Source: Pseudomonadota bacterium | GTDB taxonomy: Bacteria; Myxococcota_A; Polyangia; Haliangiales; Haliangiaceae | DNA length: 64,000 bases | Reading direction: 5' to 3' | Assembly: GCA_022360315.1 (NCBI GenBank) | Contig: JAKSDA010000617.1 | Location: forward strand, 1-64,000 | Part shown: in pieces, positions 25,229 through 36,133 of the stretch | Layout: every line of letters begins with the position of its first letter | How positions within the stretch are numbered: position 1 is the first letter of the stretch | Notes under the pieces: model-generated | The model's database searches: none | Told to the model about the DNA's origin: nothing | Seen by the model: only the letters and a program-made list of their open reading frames with translations | Made by a program: the position numbers and the translations under genes

Positions 25229-26458
25229 ATGACTAGAGCCAACGATCGGTCAATTCCAACTCCCGAGGAACTCGTCAAGCGAGCTCGCGAACTCGTGCCA
25301 AACCTCATCGAGCGGGCCGGGCGATGTGAGGACGAGCGTCGAGTGCCTGCTGAATCGGTAGAAGAGATGAAGGCAGCGGGCCTCTACAAGATCCTCCAGC
25401 CCAGGCGGTTTGGGGGGTACGAGATGGATCTAGGCGTCTACATCGACATCGCGTACGAGCTCGGTCGAGGTTGTTGTTCTACCGCGTGGGTATACGAAAA
25501 CAACGCCTTTCACAATCTCCTGGTCTCGTACTTTTCCGAGCAGGCCCAGCGCGAGCTATGGGTCGAGCGCAGCGTGGATACGAGCGTTTCGACCGGGTGG
25601 GCACCTCGCGAGGGATTCGCGGTCAAAGTCGAAGGCGGATACGTCGTCAACGGCCAGTGGGGTGCGGCGAGTGGCGCATACAACTGTGCTGCTGACCTTC
25701 TTCAGGTACCGGTCGTGGATCCGGACCAGGGTGCATTTATCGAGATGCGCCTCTTTCTGTTGTTTCGCGATGCGGACGAGTACGAGATTCTGGACACCTG
25801 GCACGCATCTGGCCTCAAGGGCACCGGGAGTCACGACATCAAGGTCGCCGAGCAGTTCATTCCCGCCCATCGAACCATTGCCTGGAGTGACGTGAACCGT
25901 CAGCCGACCGAGAACGAGGTGTTTCTCCAGGGCGCCGGCGTGCACGACTCGGCGTGGTACTACGTGCCCGCTCTGGACTGGATGCACTGGACGATCACGC
26001 CAGCTCTGGCCGGGGCGGCGTGGACAGCGATCGAAGCGAGCGTCGAGCGGTATCAGACCCGCACCAATCTATTCCAGCAGCGGCTTGCCGATACCCAATC
26101 GGTGCAGCTCCGTCTGGCCGATGCCGCGGCTCGAGTTGAACACAGCATTTTGTCGGTCAAGAACGACGTCGCGGAATGCAGCAAATTCGCCAATGCGCGC
26201 CAGACGCCGCCCCGTCTTACTCGGGCCAGATGGCGGCGCAACTCGGCCTTCCAGGCGATCATGCTCAACGAAGCGATGAGCAGCCTGCGCTATCGGGATG
26301 GATTCAACGGCAACTTCCTCCATCAGACTCTGCAGCGCGCTCACCGCGACATTGCGGCGGGTGCCGCCCATGTCGGCACGGATTGGGATCTTATGGGCGG
26401 GACCTACGGCCGAACTCTGCTCGGCGTGGAAGATCCGAGCGATCCCCTGGCGGTGTAG
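25229..26458 (+). CDS. Flavin-dependent oxygenase of the acyl-CoA dehydrogenase fold (HsaA/DszC-like)
   Basis: 409 residues with GAGGA before the ATG. The fold is acyl-CoA-dehydrogenase-like, but the motifs fit group D flavin monooxygenases: LYKILQPRRFGGYEMDL at the N-terminus, CCSTAWVYENNAFHN, STGWAPREGFAVKVEGGYVV, WGAASGAYN, TWHASGLKGTGSHDIKV and a C-terminal HRDIAAGAAHVGTDWDL. The catalytic glutamate of acyl-CoA dehydrogenases is absent at the expected YEGT position. Such enzymes use reduced flavin from a separate reductase to hydroxylate aromatic or steroid-derived phenols. No reductase is encoded beside it. It is convergent with the sigma-54 regulator. Confidence 0.82.
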   Translation: MTRANDRSIPTPEELVKRARELVPNLIERAGRCEDERRVPAESVEEMKAAGLYKILQPRRFGGYEMDLGVYIDIAYELGRGCCSTAWVYENNAFHNLLVSYFSEQAQRELWVERSVDTSVSTGWAPREGFAVKVEGGYVVNGQWGAASGAYNCAADLLQVPVVDPDQGAFIEMRLFLLFRDADEYEILDTWHASGLKGTGSHDIKVAEQFIPAHRTIAWSDVNRQPTENEVFLQGAGVHDSAWYYVPALDWMHWTITPALAGAAWTAIEASVERYQTRTNLFQQRLADTQSVQLRLADAAARVEHSILSVKNDVAECSKFANARQTPPRLTRARWRRNSAFQAIMLNEAMSSLRYRDGFNGNFLHQTLQRAHRDIAAGAAHVGTDWDLMGGTYGRTLLGVEDPSDPLAV

Positions 26459-26534
26459 TTCTCCACGCGATCCGGTGGCAACGAGCCAACGGGATCGTGT
26501 GCGGTCCCGGTCGGCTGGGCCGCTTGCCTCGCAA

Positions 26535-26573
26535 CAGAAACGCCTTACTTGACCGGCGAGGAAGGCGTTTCTG
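26535..26573. terminator. Perfect 12-bp inverted repeat spanning a stop codon
   Basis: CAGAAACGCCTT (26535-26546) and AAGGCGTTTCTG (26562-26573) are exact reverse complements around a 15-base loop. The structure includes the stop codon of the sigma-54 regulator and lies 76 bases after the convergent oxygenase stop, so it could act as a bidirectional terminator, or a 3' stability hairpin for the regulator mRNA. No clear T-tract on either side. Confidence 0.6.
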
Positions 26574-27882
26574 CTTCGAGCTGGCGTGTCCGGCGACGTA
26601 CGGTCGAGCGGTCGATATCGAGAATCTTGGCCGCTTGACTGTAGTTGCCATCGGCGTGAGCCATGACGCGAGCGATGTACCAGTCGTTCACAGTCTGCAG
26701 GGTGGCGTTGCACGAGGCGATGGCTGGCGGCAATGGCGAAGAATCGCGCTGGTCGCGATCGCGTCGCGCGGCGTAGTCTTTGAGGCCGGGCGGCAATCCG
26801 AGCAGCAGATTGCGCAGCGCGTTTTGCAACTCGCGCACATTGCCGGGCCACGAATAGCTGCGCGCCTGTGACGAGCGGAGCCAGGTTTCGAGCCGTTCGA
26901 TCACGTCGATGCCCTGGCCGTATGAGGCGATGAAGCTCTTGCCGATCTCGAGAATATCCTCGGGGCGATCGCGCAGGGGTGGAATACGGATGATATTGCC
27001 GGCCAGGCGCTCGAACAGGTCGCGGCGGAACGAGCGTTTCTCGACCAGAGCTTCGAGATCTTTGTGGGTCGCGGCCACGTACCTCACGTCCACGGTTTCG
27101 GCCCGGTCCGAGCCGAGTGGGAACACTTCATTGCTCTCGATCACCCGGAGCAACTTGACCTGGGTGGTGGTCGGCAAGTCGCCGACTTCGTCGAGAAAGA
27201 AGCAGCCGTGGTCGGAACTGCGAAGGCGGCCAACCCGGGCCTCGGATGCACCGGTAAATGCGCCCTTGACATGGCCAAAGAGCTCGCTTTCAACCAGGGT
27301 CTCGGGCAGAGCGGCAGCATTGATCGCGGCAGTCGGCGCTGGACTGCCGTCCATGGGACCGGGCGTGGCGGCCTGGATGGCCTGGGCAAAGGACTCCTTG
27401 CCGGTCCCGGTCTCGCCCAGGATGAGGACATCGTGGTCTCGGATCACGCGCTCGAGATCGAGCGCGTGGCGCAGTGAATCGCCAAAGCACGCGGCCCAGG
27501 CCTCTCGCCGGGCTCGCTGAAGCAAGGCCGAGGAACCGCGAATTCCGGCCAGCTTGCGGTAGCAGCGGCCGGCCGCTGCCACGACGCGCAAATAATCGCC
27601 GCGCGAGCGGGGCAACCGCGCGGCTACAGCACGGGGCAAAATCGAGACCGGAAAGATCTGATCCGGGGTGGCGTGAGATTGGCAAGCCCGGTAATGACCG
27701 ACCGAAAGGATGAGCAGCTTGGCCTGCTCGACCTGCCCTGCGCCGAGCAAATGACGCATTGCCGTGGCCACCCGCAACGAGAGCAAGGCCTCTTTGGCAC
27801 GGCGACTCATCTCGGCAGCGATGTCGAAGGGATTGCCGAGAAAACCCTCGATGATGTGCACAACCTTGTCGAGCATGGCCAT
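26545..27882 (-). CDS. Sigma-54 dependent transcriptional activator (bEBP)
   Basis: 445 residues. The central AAA+ domain (about 130-360) has Walker A LILGETGTGKE, the sigma-54-contacting GAFTGA loop (HVKGAFTGASEARVG), Walker B CFFLDEVGDLP, the R-finger segment FRRDLFERLAG and PPLRDRPEDI. The C-terminal Fis-type helix-turn-helix is NYSQAAKILDIDRSTVRRRT. The first 125 residues contain no receiver, GAF or FHA; they are helical with HRACQSHATPDQ-like polar stretches and may be a novel sensor or be constitutive. It is transcribed divergently from NfeD/flotillin, a plausible target, but I could not find a -24/-12 site there. Confidence 0.9.
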   Translation of the reverse strand: MAMLDKVVHIIEGFLGNPFDIAAEMSRRAKEALLSLRVATAMRHLLGAGQVEQAKLLILSVGHYRACQSHATPDQIFPVSILPRAVAARLPRSRGDYLRVVAAAGRCYRKLAGIRGSSALLQRARREAWAACFGDSLRHALDLERVIRDHDVLILGETGTGKESFAQAIQAATPGPMDGSPAPTAAINAAALPETLVESELFGHVKGAFTGASEARVGRLRSSDHGCFFLDEVGDLPTTTQVKLLRVIESNEVFPLGSDRAETVDVRYVAATHKDLEALVEKRSFRRDLFERLAGNIIRIPPLRDRPEDILEIGKSFIASYGQGIDVIERLETWLRSSQARSYSWPGNVRELQNALRNLLLGLPPGLKDYAARRDRDQRDSSPLPPAIASCNATLQTVNDWYIARVMAHADGNYSQAAKILDIDRSTVRRRTRQLEAETPSSPVK

Positions 27883-28079
27883 GGCGATGCCTCAATGCAT
27901 TTGCAGCATCATACACCAGATGCTGGCAGGCACCGGTGCAAACTGCCACAACGCAAATTTGAGCCGATTAAACCCGTGATGGTATCCGTTTGGAAACACG
28001 AGAGATAAGTCGTTCCGTGGATCTGGTACGCCTTTCGCTATGGAGGTGTCTCGAAGGTCACAACAACAAGGAGGACAAC

Positions 28080-28706
28080 ATGTTGATCGTTTATCTGGTC
28101 GCGCTGGCCCTGGGCGGCACAGTCGTCGCCGCCTCGATTCTCTTTGGCGGTGATACCGAGAGCGATGTCGGCGTCGATGTCGATGTGGACGCAGATGTCG
28201 ATACAGATCTGGTCGGAGACGGAGTCGGGGAACTCGAGGCGGACGCAGGCGCCGATGCCGACAGTGACACCGGCGTCTCCACAATGGACGGATTCCTGGC
28301 TTGGCTGCCAGTGACGTCACTTCGGTTTTGGACCTTCTTTTTGGCCTTCTTCGGGCTGACTGGAACGGTTCTCACGGCATTCGGCTTGCTGTCGAGTACA
28401 GCGGTCACCGCTGCTATTTCCGTCGGTATCGGTTATCTGGCCGGGACGGGCATGATAGCCGCGCTGCGCTACCTGAGCCGCAATCAGATCGGCAGCACGG
28501 TGTCGGAGCACGACTACGTGGGGGCCAATGGCACGGTCATGTTGCCGGTGGCCAGGGCCCAGCTGGGCACGATCCGCATCGAGATGAAAGGCCGCACGGT
28601 CGAACTCCTGGCCAGGACTGACGACGATCGCCCGCTCGACGCCGGTGATCCCGTCATGGTGTACAGCACCGCCAACGATCACGTTTTGGTAACTCGCGCC
28701 GGGTAG
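28080..28706 (+). CDS. NfeD-like membrane protein (OB-fold partner of flotillin)
   Basis: 208 residues from the ATG at 28080 with a strong AAGGAGG site; the longer frame from 27990 is not used. Residues 3-20 are a membrane segment, then an extremely Asp-rich linker (SDVGVDVDVDADVDTDLVGD, about 45 residues), two more membrane helices (LRFWTFFLAFFGLTGTVLT and the next) and a C-terminal OB-fold-like NfeD domain (ANGTVMLPVARAQLGTIRIE, VMVYSTANDHVLVTRAG). NfeD proteins cooperate with flotillin-type SPFH proteins in membrane microdomains; the adjacent flotillin locus supports this. The acidic linker is unusual for the family. Confidence 0.82.
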   Translation: MLIVYLVALALGGTVVAASILFGGDTESDVGVDVDVDADVDTDLVGDGVGELEADAGADADSDTGVSTMDGFLAWLPVTSLRFWTFFLAFFGLTGTVLTAFGLLSSTAVTAAISVGIGYLAGTGMIAALRYLSRNQIGSTVSEHDYVGANGTVMLPVARAQLGTIRIEMKGRTVELLARTDDDRPLDAGDPVMVYSTANDHVLVTRAG

Positions 28707-28729
28707 GCGTGTTTTGACAAGGAGGAATC

Positions 28730-30659
<1,930 letters not shown>

Positions 30660-30740
30660 TCATTCGATCATCGGTCGGGTCAGCCGGCCCGGTTGTGACG
30701 CCGCTGTTTTGCCATTGCTGTGCTCAGGCCGTAGCATGGA

Positions 30741-32759
30741 ATGGTGATCTCTGTCCGCACTTCGGTCTCGACGCTTCTGGCGGTCGCATGTGGTCTGAGC
30801 CGGGCATACGCCGGTGGCCAAGCAGCTGGCGATCGGGTCTACGTGGCCGCGGGTAGCCATTACTCGTATGTTGCGGTCGAGGCGCCATTGCCCGCGCGAC
30901 AGCTCGGTCCGATCGCATTGGCGGGATTGCGCTCGCTGCGCGATCCCGCGGTGATTGTCCCATCGGTGACCGGCCAGTTGCGCAATGACCAGCCCGGTTC
31001 CGGCGGCGGAGCCGAGCCGTCTCGATCGGCAATTCCACTGCAATGGCCGTCCCGCCCTCTGGTCGGACGCGCTGGCAACGCTCCGTTCGGGGCCATGGAC
31101 AAGCAGGGCAGCTGCAGGTGCGAAACCGCGGTGGGCGATACCCGGCTGCATCGAGTTGCCGCGCTCTACGTCACCCGATCGTTTGCGATCGGCGATGAGA
31201 TCGCGTCGCTGCGCATGCTGCGTCTGCGGGCGCGTTACCGCGATGGCCTGGTCGCATACATCAACGGCCGCGAGGTCGCCCGGCGCAACTTCGATCAAGC
31301 CAGAGGTCCCATGGACGTCGCGCGCCGGCCTCGCGGCCCGGAATGGGAGACATTCCACATTGCCGTGGTGCCCGGAATGCTCCACCGCGGTGACAACCTT
31401 CTCGCTGTCGAGGTGCATCCTTCGGGCAACCGCCTGGCCCCGCATCTCGATGTCGAGCTCACCTCGAGCCAACGGGGGCGCATCGTCCGCGGGCCGATGG
31501 TGCAGCGGGTGACGGCGAACTCTGCGGTCATGGTTTTCGAGACCGACTTGCCGGTCGCTGGCGCGGTCGAGTACGGACCGACCGCCGAACTCGGGCTGGT
31601 CGCTCGTTCGGCCGGGGGTGGATTGGCCATGCGCCACGTGGTCGAGCTGCACGGGCTGCCGGCCGGCCAGGCGGTGTATTATCGCGTTGTCACCGACGCC
31701 GGCACTCGCCGCCAAACGACCATCCGGCAGACCATCCGAGCGGCGCTCCAGCCAGTCATCGGGCCAGCCCCACAGCCGCCCCGCACGGGCCCGGTTCCGC
31801 ACAACCCCGGTCCGGATCGCGCGGAGCGCACCGGGTTGCACGCTGCGCTGGACCGGGCAGGCCGCGGCCCCGAAACCACCGGTCCACCCGCTCTCCAGGG
31901 TCGTGTATTTCACACCGCGCCAGCGCCTGGAGATGTCATCCGCTTTGCAGTGTATGGCGACGTCCGGGGTGGCCATCGCACCCACGGCGCACTCGTTGCA
32001 TCCATCGTCAACGAGGCACCGGACTTTGTCGTGGTCACCGGCGACCTGGTTTTGCGCGGTACCGACGAGGGCGACTGGCAGCGGTTTTTCGCGATCACAG
32101 GCCAACTTCTCGCCACAATTCCGTACTATCCTGTTGCTGGCAATCACGATATGGGCCGAAGTGGCGACCAGCGCCGCCGCATGAACGAGATCTTCGAGCT
32201 GTGGCCCGGGCCCGAAAATCGGCCAAGCTGGGGGCACTGGTATTCATTCGACGTCGGTGACGTGCATTTCGTGATGCTCGATTCAAACGCCTATCAATAT
32301 CACGAGCAGCTCGTATGGCTCGAACAAGACCTCCGCGCTGCCCGCGAACGCGGCGTGCGGGCCATCTTTGCCGCGGTTCACCACGGTCCCTACTCGCGCG
32401 GCCTTCATCGCGGTCATCAGTATGCGGCCGAAACCTATGCGCCGGTTTTGGCGCGTTACGGAACCACTCTGACGTTTTCCGGGCACGATCACCTGTATCA
32501 GCGCGGTGAGGTGGACGGTTTTGCGTATATCGTCTCGGGCGGCGGCGGCGCACCGCTGTACAGCGTTCGCTGCGGGGTTGGGCGCAAGCGGCGCTGCAAG
32601 ATCGATGACGGCATGCAATACGTGGCCAGCGAACATCACTACGTGATGATCACTGTGTACCCCGGGCATATGCAGGTCTGTCCAAAACGGGTCGACGGCG
32701 CACCGCTGGAGGAGTGCATCACCTATCGCCTGTCCGGCAACGGGCGACCGAGCCGCTGA
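30741..32759 (+). CDS. Exported metallophosphoesterase (purple-acid-phosphatase-like)
   Basis: 672 residues with a signal-like start (LLAVACGLSRAYA). The N-terminal half contains a beta-rich region with a carbohydrate-like module (RARYRDGLVAYINGREVARR) and a fibronectin-type-III-like domain (VTANSAVMVFETDLPVAGAV, YYRVVTDAGTRR). The catalytic metallophosphoesterase domain starts near residue 395 with FAVYGDVRGG, VVVTGDLVLRG, PVAGNHDMG, AAVHHGPYS and FSGHDHLYQR, providing the Asp, Asn and His ligands of a dinuclear metal centre. A Pro/Gly-rich linker joins the halves. It should act on phosphate esters outside the inner membrane. Substrate is unknown. Confidence 0.87.
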   Translation: MVISVRTSVSTLLAVACGLSRAYAGGQAAGDRVYVAAGSHYSYVAVEAPLPARQLGPIALAGLRSLRDPAVIVPSVTGQLRNDQPGSGGGAEPSRSAIPLQWPSRPLVGRAGNAPFGAMDKQGSCRCETAVGDTRLHRVAALYVTRSFAIGDEIASLRMLRLRARYRDGLVAYINGREVARRNFDQARGPMDVARRPRGPEWETFHIAVVPGMLHRGDNLLAVEVHPSGNRLAPHLDVELTSSQRGRIVRGPMVQRVTANSAVMVFETDLPVAGAVEYGPTAELGLVARSAGGGLAMRHVVELHGLPAGQAVYYRVVTDAGTRRQTTIRQTIRAALQPVIGPAPQPPRTGPVPHNPGPDRAERTGLHAALDRAGRGPETTGPPALQGRVFHTAPAPGDVIRFAVYGDVRGGHRTHGALVASIVNEAPDFVVVTGDLVLRGTDEGDWQRFFAITGQLLATIPYYPVAGNHDMGRSGDQRRRMNEIFELWPGPENRPSWGHWYSFDVGDVHFVMLDSNAYQYHEQLVWLEQDLRAARERGVRAIFAAVHHGPYSRGLHRGHQYAAETYAPVLARYGTTLTFSGHDHLYQRGEVDGFAYIVSGGGGAPLYSVRCGVGRKRRCKIDDGMQYVASEHHYVMITVYPGHMQVCPKRVDGAPLEECITYRLSGNGRPSR

Positions 32760-32777
32760 TCGAGCTGGCGGCAGGAT

Positions 32778-34175
32778 TTGGCAATCGAACCATCGCAAAC
32801 AGGCCAGCCCCCGGTAGTCTCGTTGCAGCTCACTCACGGCAATGTGAGCGCGACTCTGCGTCAGATGGCGATTCCCATGTTCTTTGGCATCGTCGCCATC
32901 ATGGTGTTTCAGCTGACCGATACCTGGTTTGCCTCGCAGCTGGGCACCGACGAACTCGCGGCCATGAGCTTTACCTTTCCGGTCGTCGCGTTCATCGGCA
33001 GCCTGTCGAGCGGCCTCGGTGTCGGCGCCACCGTGGTTGTGTCCCGCGCCCTGGGCGCCAGCGAGCACACCGAGGTCCGCCACATGACCCGCGATGGGCT
33101 GCTCCTGGCGGTTTTGATCGTCGCTCTTTTCGCCACCCTCGGTCTCTTCACCATAGACCCGATCTTTCGCCGCATGGGCGCGGACCAGCGCATCTTACCG
33201 CTGGTCCGCGAGTACATGACCATCTGGTATCTGGGCATGGTGTGCCTGGTCGTACCGATGGTCGGCAACGCCATGATTCGGGCCACCGGTGATACCCGCA
33301 CGCCGGCCGTGATCATGACCCTGGCCGCCGTCATCAACATCGCGCTCGATCCGCTCTTTATGTTCGGACTGGCCTTTGTTCCAGCCATGGGCCTCGAAGG
33401 AGCGGCGGTGGCCAGCGTGCTGTCCCGGGCGTTGACCCTGGCCTTGTCCCTGGCTGTATTGATCGGGAGAAAGCGCATGGTCTCGGCCTCGTTGCCGCGC
33501 GTGCGGGCGCTCCTCGGTCACTGGAAGTCGCTGTTGCATGTCGGTGGCCCGGCTGCAGCCAGCAGCGTGTTGATTCCGCTTTCGTCCGCACTGGTCACAT
33601 CGCTCATCGCTCGTCACGGTCCTACCGCAGTGGCCGCCTACGGTGCTGGCACGCGAGTCCAGATGATGGCTATCATCGTGCCGCTGGCCCTGGCCTCGGC
33701 ACTTACTCCATTCATCGGCCAGAATTGGGCCGCTGGCAACCATGCCCGCGTACGCATGGCACTGGATGTGAGTGAGCGGTTTGTCCTTTTGTGGGGCGTT
33801 TTTGCATGGACGGTGATCGCCGTTCTGGCCGGTCCCATTGCCGGGTTATTCTCCCAGCAGCCCGCAGTCGTCGACTCGATGAAATCGTTTCTGCGTCTCG
33901 CCCTTGTCGGCATAGCACCGATCGGCATCGTGCTCATTGCCACGTGGTCGTTTAATGGACTGCACCAGCCGCTTCGCTCGACAGCGCTGACCGTGATTCA
34001 CATGTTTGGCGCGTTTGTTCCGCTGACCTATATAGGTGCTGAGCTCATGGGGCTGACCGGCGCGTTTCTCGGCATGTCCACGGCCAACCTACTCGGCGGC
34101 GGCCTGGCGTATCTGTGGCTCAGGCCAATCGGGCTCGTGGCCGATGGCGGGAGCGAGGACACGAGCTCCTCGTGA
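32778..34175 (+). CDS. MATE family efflux transporter
   Basis: 465 residues from a TTG at 32778 (GGCAGG just upstream); a TTG at 32823 is possible. Twelve membrane segments fall in two similar halves. The family features are IPMFFGIVAIMVFQLTDTWF, FIGSLSSGLGVGATVVVSRA, the mid-protein MVGNAMIRATGDTRTPAVIM and a second-half repeat GGPAAASSVLIPLSSALVTS, then FIGQNWAAGNHARVRMALDV. MATE proteins export cationic or amphipathic compounds by H+ or Na+ antiport. It begins 18 bases after the phosphoesterase and may be co-transcribed. Its stop abuts the stop of the convergent ABC ATPase gene. Confidence 0.9.
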   Translation: MAIEPSQTGQPPVVSLQLTHGNVSATLRQMAIPMFFGIVAIMVFQLTDTWFASQLGTDELAAMSFTFPVVAFIGSLSSGLGVGATVVVSRALGASEHTEVRHMTRDGLLLAVLIVALFATLGLFTIDPIFRRMGADQRILPLVREYMTIWYLGMVCLVVPMVGNAMIRATGDTRTPAVIMTLAAVINIALDPLFMFGLAFVPAMGLEGAAVASVLSRALTLALSLAVLIGRKRMVSASLPRVRALLGHWKSLLHVGGPAAASSVLIPLSSALVTSLIARHGPTAVAAYGAGTRVQMMAIIVPLALASALTPFIGQNWAAGNHARVRMALDVSERFVLLWGVFAWTVIAVLAGPIAGLFSQQPAVVDSMKSFLRLALVGIAPIGIVLIATWSFNGLHQPLRSTALTVIHMFGAFVPLTYIGAELMGLTGAFLGMSTANLLGGGLAYLWLRPIGLVADGGSEDTSSS

Positions 34176-34949
34176 TCAGCTGCCAAAGGTCAAGAGATCG
34201 CGAGTCCTTTGGTGCGCGGGATGGGTAAACAGGACCGAGGTCTCCCCGGCCTCGACAATACGGCCGTCGAGCAGAAATATAGCGTCATCCGACGTGGCTC
34301 GCGCCAGCTTGAGATTTCGGGTAACCAACACGATCGTGTGCTGGCCCCGGATCGCGGCCAGCTTGGCACGCATCCACTCGCATTCTCGTTCGCCGGCACC
34401 TGACTCGGGTTCGTCGATGAGAAGCAGTGACCCCGGAACACTGGCTGCCACAGTGAACCCGGCCAGCCGCCGCAATGGACCCGGCAGGGCCAGCAACGGC
34501 GTGTCGACGACTGACTCGAGTAGCTCGCTGGCCGAGCCGGATACCGATTGCCAGAACTCGTGCAACCAGCTCTTCAACCCCTGTCCGCTCTGACTCTGCA
34601 GCAATGCGGTCAGCGTGTGCTCGGAAACCTCGAGCGCCTGCGGAAGAATCCTTATGTCTCCATTAATACACTTTATGTCACCTGAGTGCCACATAGTTTC
34701 CGGGACTGGATATCTAGCAAAATCCCCTGCGCTCGCCCGAGAATCACCGAGCCCTTCTGATGGCGGCACTATCAACCCGCCGATGAGTCTGAGAAGCGTG
34801 CTCTTGCCACTCCCGCCCGGGCCGAGAACAACTGTCGTTCGATTACTCCGCATCGAGCAGCTGATCGAGTGAATCGCAACGCGCTCGCCGTATCCGACGC
34901 ACACGTCTCGCAGTGCAACTGCAGTATCGGCCCTCATGACTCCGCGCAC
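34176..34949 (-). CDS. ABC-type ATP-binding protein with degenerate signature motif
   Basis: 257 residues from a GTG at 34949 (or the ATG at 34937). Walker A is LGPGGSGKST and Walker B SLLLIDEPESGAGE; the switch region LVTRNLKLARAT has no His. The signature LSGGQ is not found: the expected place reads LLALPGPLRRLAGFTVAA. The Q-loop area is also unusual and lower in GC (about 34640-34710). The end (LLDGRIVEAGETSVLFTHP) is PstB/GlnQ-like. It has no permease gene beside it and is downstream of the Roadblock-like gene on the same strand with a 7-base gap. It could be a divergent transporter ATPase or a signalling ATPase partner of that protein. Confidence 0.75.
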   Translation of the reverse strand: MRGVMRADTAVALRDVCVGYGERVAIHSISCSMRSNRTTVVLGPGGSGKSTLLRLIGGLIVPPSEGLGDSRASAGDFARYPVPETMWHSGDIKCINGDIRILPQALEVSEHTLTALLQSQSGQGLKSWLHEFWQSVSGSASELLESVVDTPLLALPGPLRRLAGFTVAASVPGSLLLIDEPESGAGERECEWMRAKLAAIRGQHTIVLVTRNLKLARATSDDAIFLLDGRIVEAGETSVLFTHPAHQRTRDLLTFGS

Positions 34950-34956
34950 AGCGCAG

Positions 34957-35355
34957 CTACAGGTTTTCGGATTTGGCGATCATGCGCCCCTTGGCCAGGA
35001 TCAGCCCCAAGTTGGCATCCGCTCGACATACTGCGACCATGACCACCGATTCTTCATTCTCCAGGCGAGAAAAAAAATGGATCAAGTTGCGCGACATCAC
35101 CACAATCTGCCGAAAGTAGTGCTCGTCGCTGTGCTGGACTCCGCGAATCCGTTTGAATAAGCGCTCGATGGTGACGACATTGTCGCCCTCGAACATATCT
35201 CTGGTCGCAGCAGCCACCAGGTCGAGGACTTCCTGAGGATGGCTCTCGATTGTCTTCACGCTCAGCAGCATGCCGGTTTCCATGTCGACAACCCCGGCTG
35301 CGACACACTTGGGAATCTCTCTCATACTCCGACTGATGATGGTATCTGCACTCAC
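34957..35355 (-). CDS. Roadblock/LC7-like small protein
   Basis: 132 residues from the GTG at 35355, chosen for a perfect AGGAGG 6 bases upstream. The order of elements fits a Roadblock/LC7 fold: helix, strand VAAGVVDMETGMLLSVKT, helix EVLDLVAAATRDMFEG, helix VVTIERLFKRIRG, a strand YFRQIVVMSRNLIHFFSRLE, strand VVMVAVCRADANLGLILAKG. Such proteins regulate small GTPases (MglB type) or act as scaffolds. No MglA-type GTPase is in the window. It probably forms an operon with the downstream aberrant ABC ATPase. The fold assignment is my reading, not a match to a database. Confidence 0.7.
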   Translation of the reverse strand: MSADTIISRSMREIPKCVAAGVVDMETGMLLSVKTIESHPQEVLDLVAAATRDMFEGDNVVTIERLFKRIRGVQHSDEHYFRQIVVMSRNLIHFFSRLENEESVVMVAVCRADANLGLILAKGRMIAKSENL

Positions 35356-35574
35356 TGTTCGCCTCCTATCGGGAGTGCCCGTAAACGGTCTGATTGCGCA
35401 TTGAAATGTCAAAATGTGCTGCCTCTGCACACAGGTAGCACTCTTCCCTGCATGTCATGGCCTACAGCAGTCAGATGCAGCACAGGGTCATGGATCGGAT
35501 CTGCAACAGAAGACTTATGGGGTGTCGATGTCGCAGGATGCTTTATCTCATATCAGAACCATGACATCGCCGTC

Positions 35575-35590
35575 TGAGAACCTGTTCTCA
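35575..35590. promoter_or_regulatory. Operator-like palindrome TGAGAAC-CT-GTTCTCA
   Basis: TGAGAACCTGTTCTCA is a perfect 7-bp inverted repeat with a 2-base centre, the size and spacing of a site for a homodimeric regulator. It lies 220 bases before the Roadblock-like start and 540 bases before the receiver gene, so it is far from either. The regulator is not identifiable. Confidence 0.4.
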
Positions 35591-35775
35591 TTACCAGGCG
35601 CACCACGGCCAAAATTACGAGTTGGCATCAAATCGGAGTGTCGGTGAATAATAGAGAAAAATCAAGTGATTGGGTATTGATTCTCGGTAAAATGAAGCTC
35701 TGAACAAATCAACTGCACAATTGTACTGTGAAAACACGCAAACCTTGCGGGTTTGGTAAATTTTGCACCGATCTG

Positions 35776-35854
35776 AGCCCCAGTCTTTTTGGTCGAAAGA
35801 TGACCATCGAACTTGCTAAGATATAGCCAGGTTAACGACCAAAACGACTGGGCT
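35776..35854. repeat. 79-bp element with 20-nt terminal inverted repeats
   Basis: Left arm AGCCCCAGTCTTTTTGGTCG (35776-35795) matches the right arm's reverse complement AGCCCAGTCGTTTTGGTCG except for one substitution and one length difference. The arms enclose about 40 AT-rich bases. No target duplication is seen. It could be a small non-autonomous transposon or the stem of a structured RNA; a second copy in the genome would decide. Confidence 0.5.
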
Positions 35855-36133
35855 TCACGTCGCATGAAGTAATATGTTCGAGCTACAACAGTTGTAGTGA
35901 GGAAGCGGCGAGAGCGATCTGGTGATGATTATTTATAGTGTTGGAGATTCGTAATCGGCAATCCAGATGCCAGGCTGACTAATAATGGTCTTTACAATTG
36001 CAATCGCAGTCAGTCGGGTATACTGGTTATTCACCCTGTCCTCTGTTGCAGACCAGAGGTAAGCTATTGGCGTGTATCGCGTTGGTTGCATGTTTAACCG
36101 GGGCGACGGCACGGCGGACATTACTGGGAATCG

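Larger units (their letters stand above)
35356..36133. other. Long AT-richer intergenic region with palindromes
   Basis: 778 bases between divergent genes (Roadblock-like and double-receiver regulator). Composition is clearly lower in GC than both flanks, and no frame has both length and a ribosome site. It contains a 16-base palindrome at 35575-35590 and a 79-base inverted-repeat element at 35776-35854. Promoters for both flanking operons should be here; the rest may be an old insertion. Confidence 0.55.

Noticed and set aside
27900..28080. Possible sigma-54 promoter TGGCAGG...GGTGCA upstream of NfeD.
   Set aside because: The distance between the GG and GC elements is one base too long, and sigma-54 promoters do not tolerate that.
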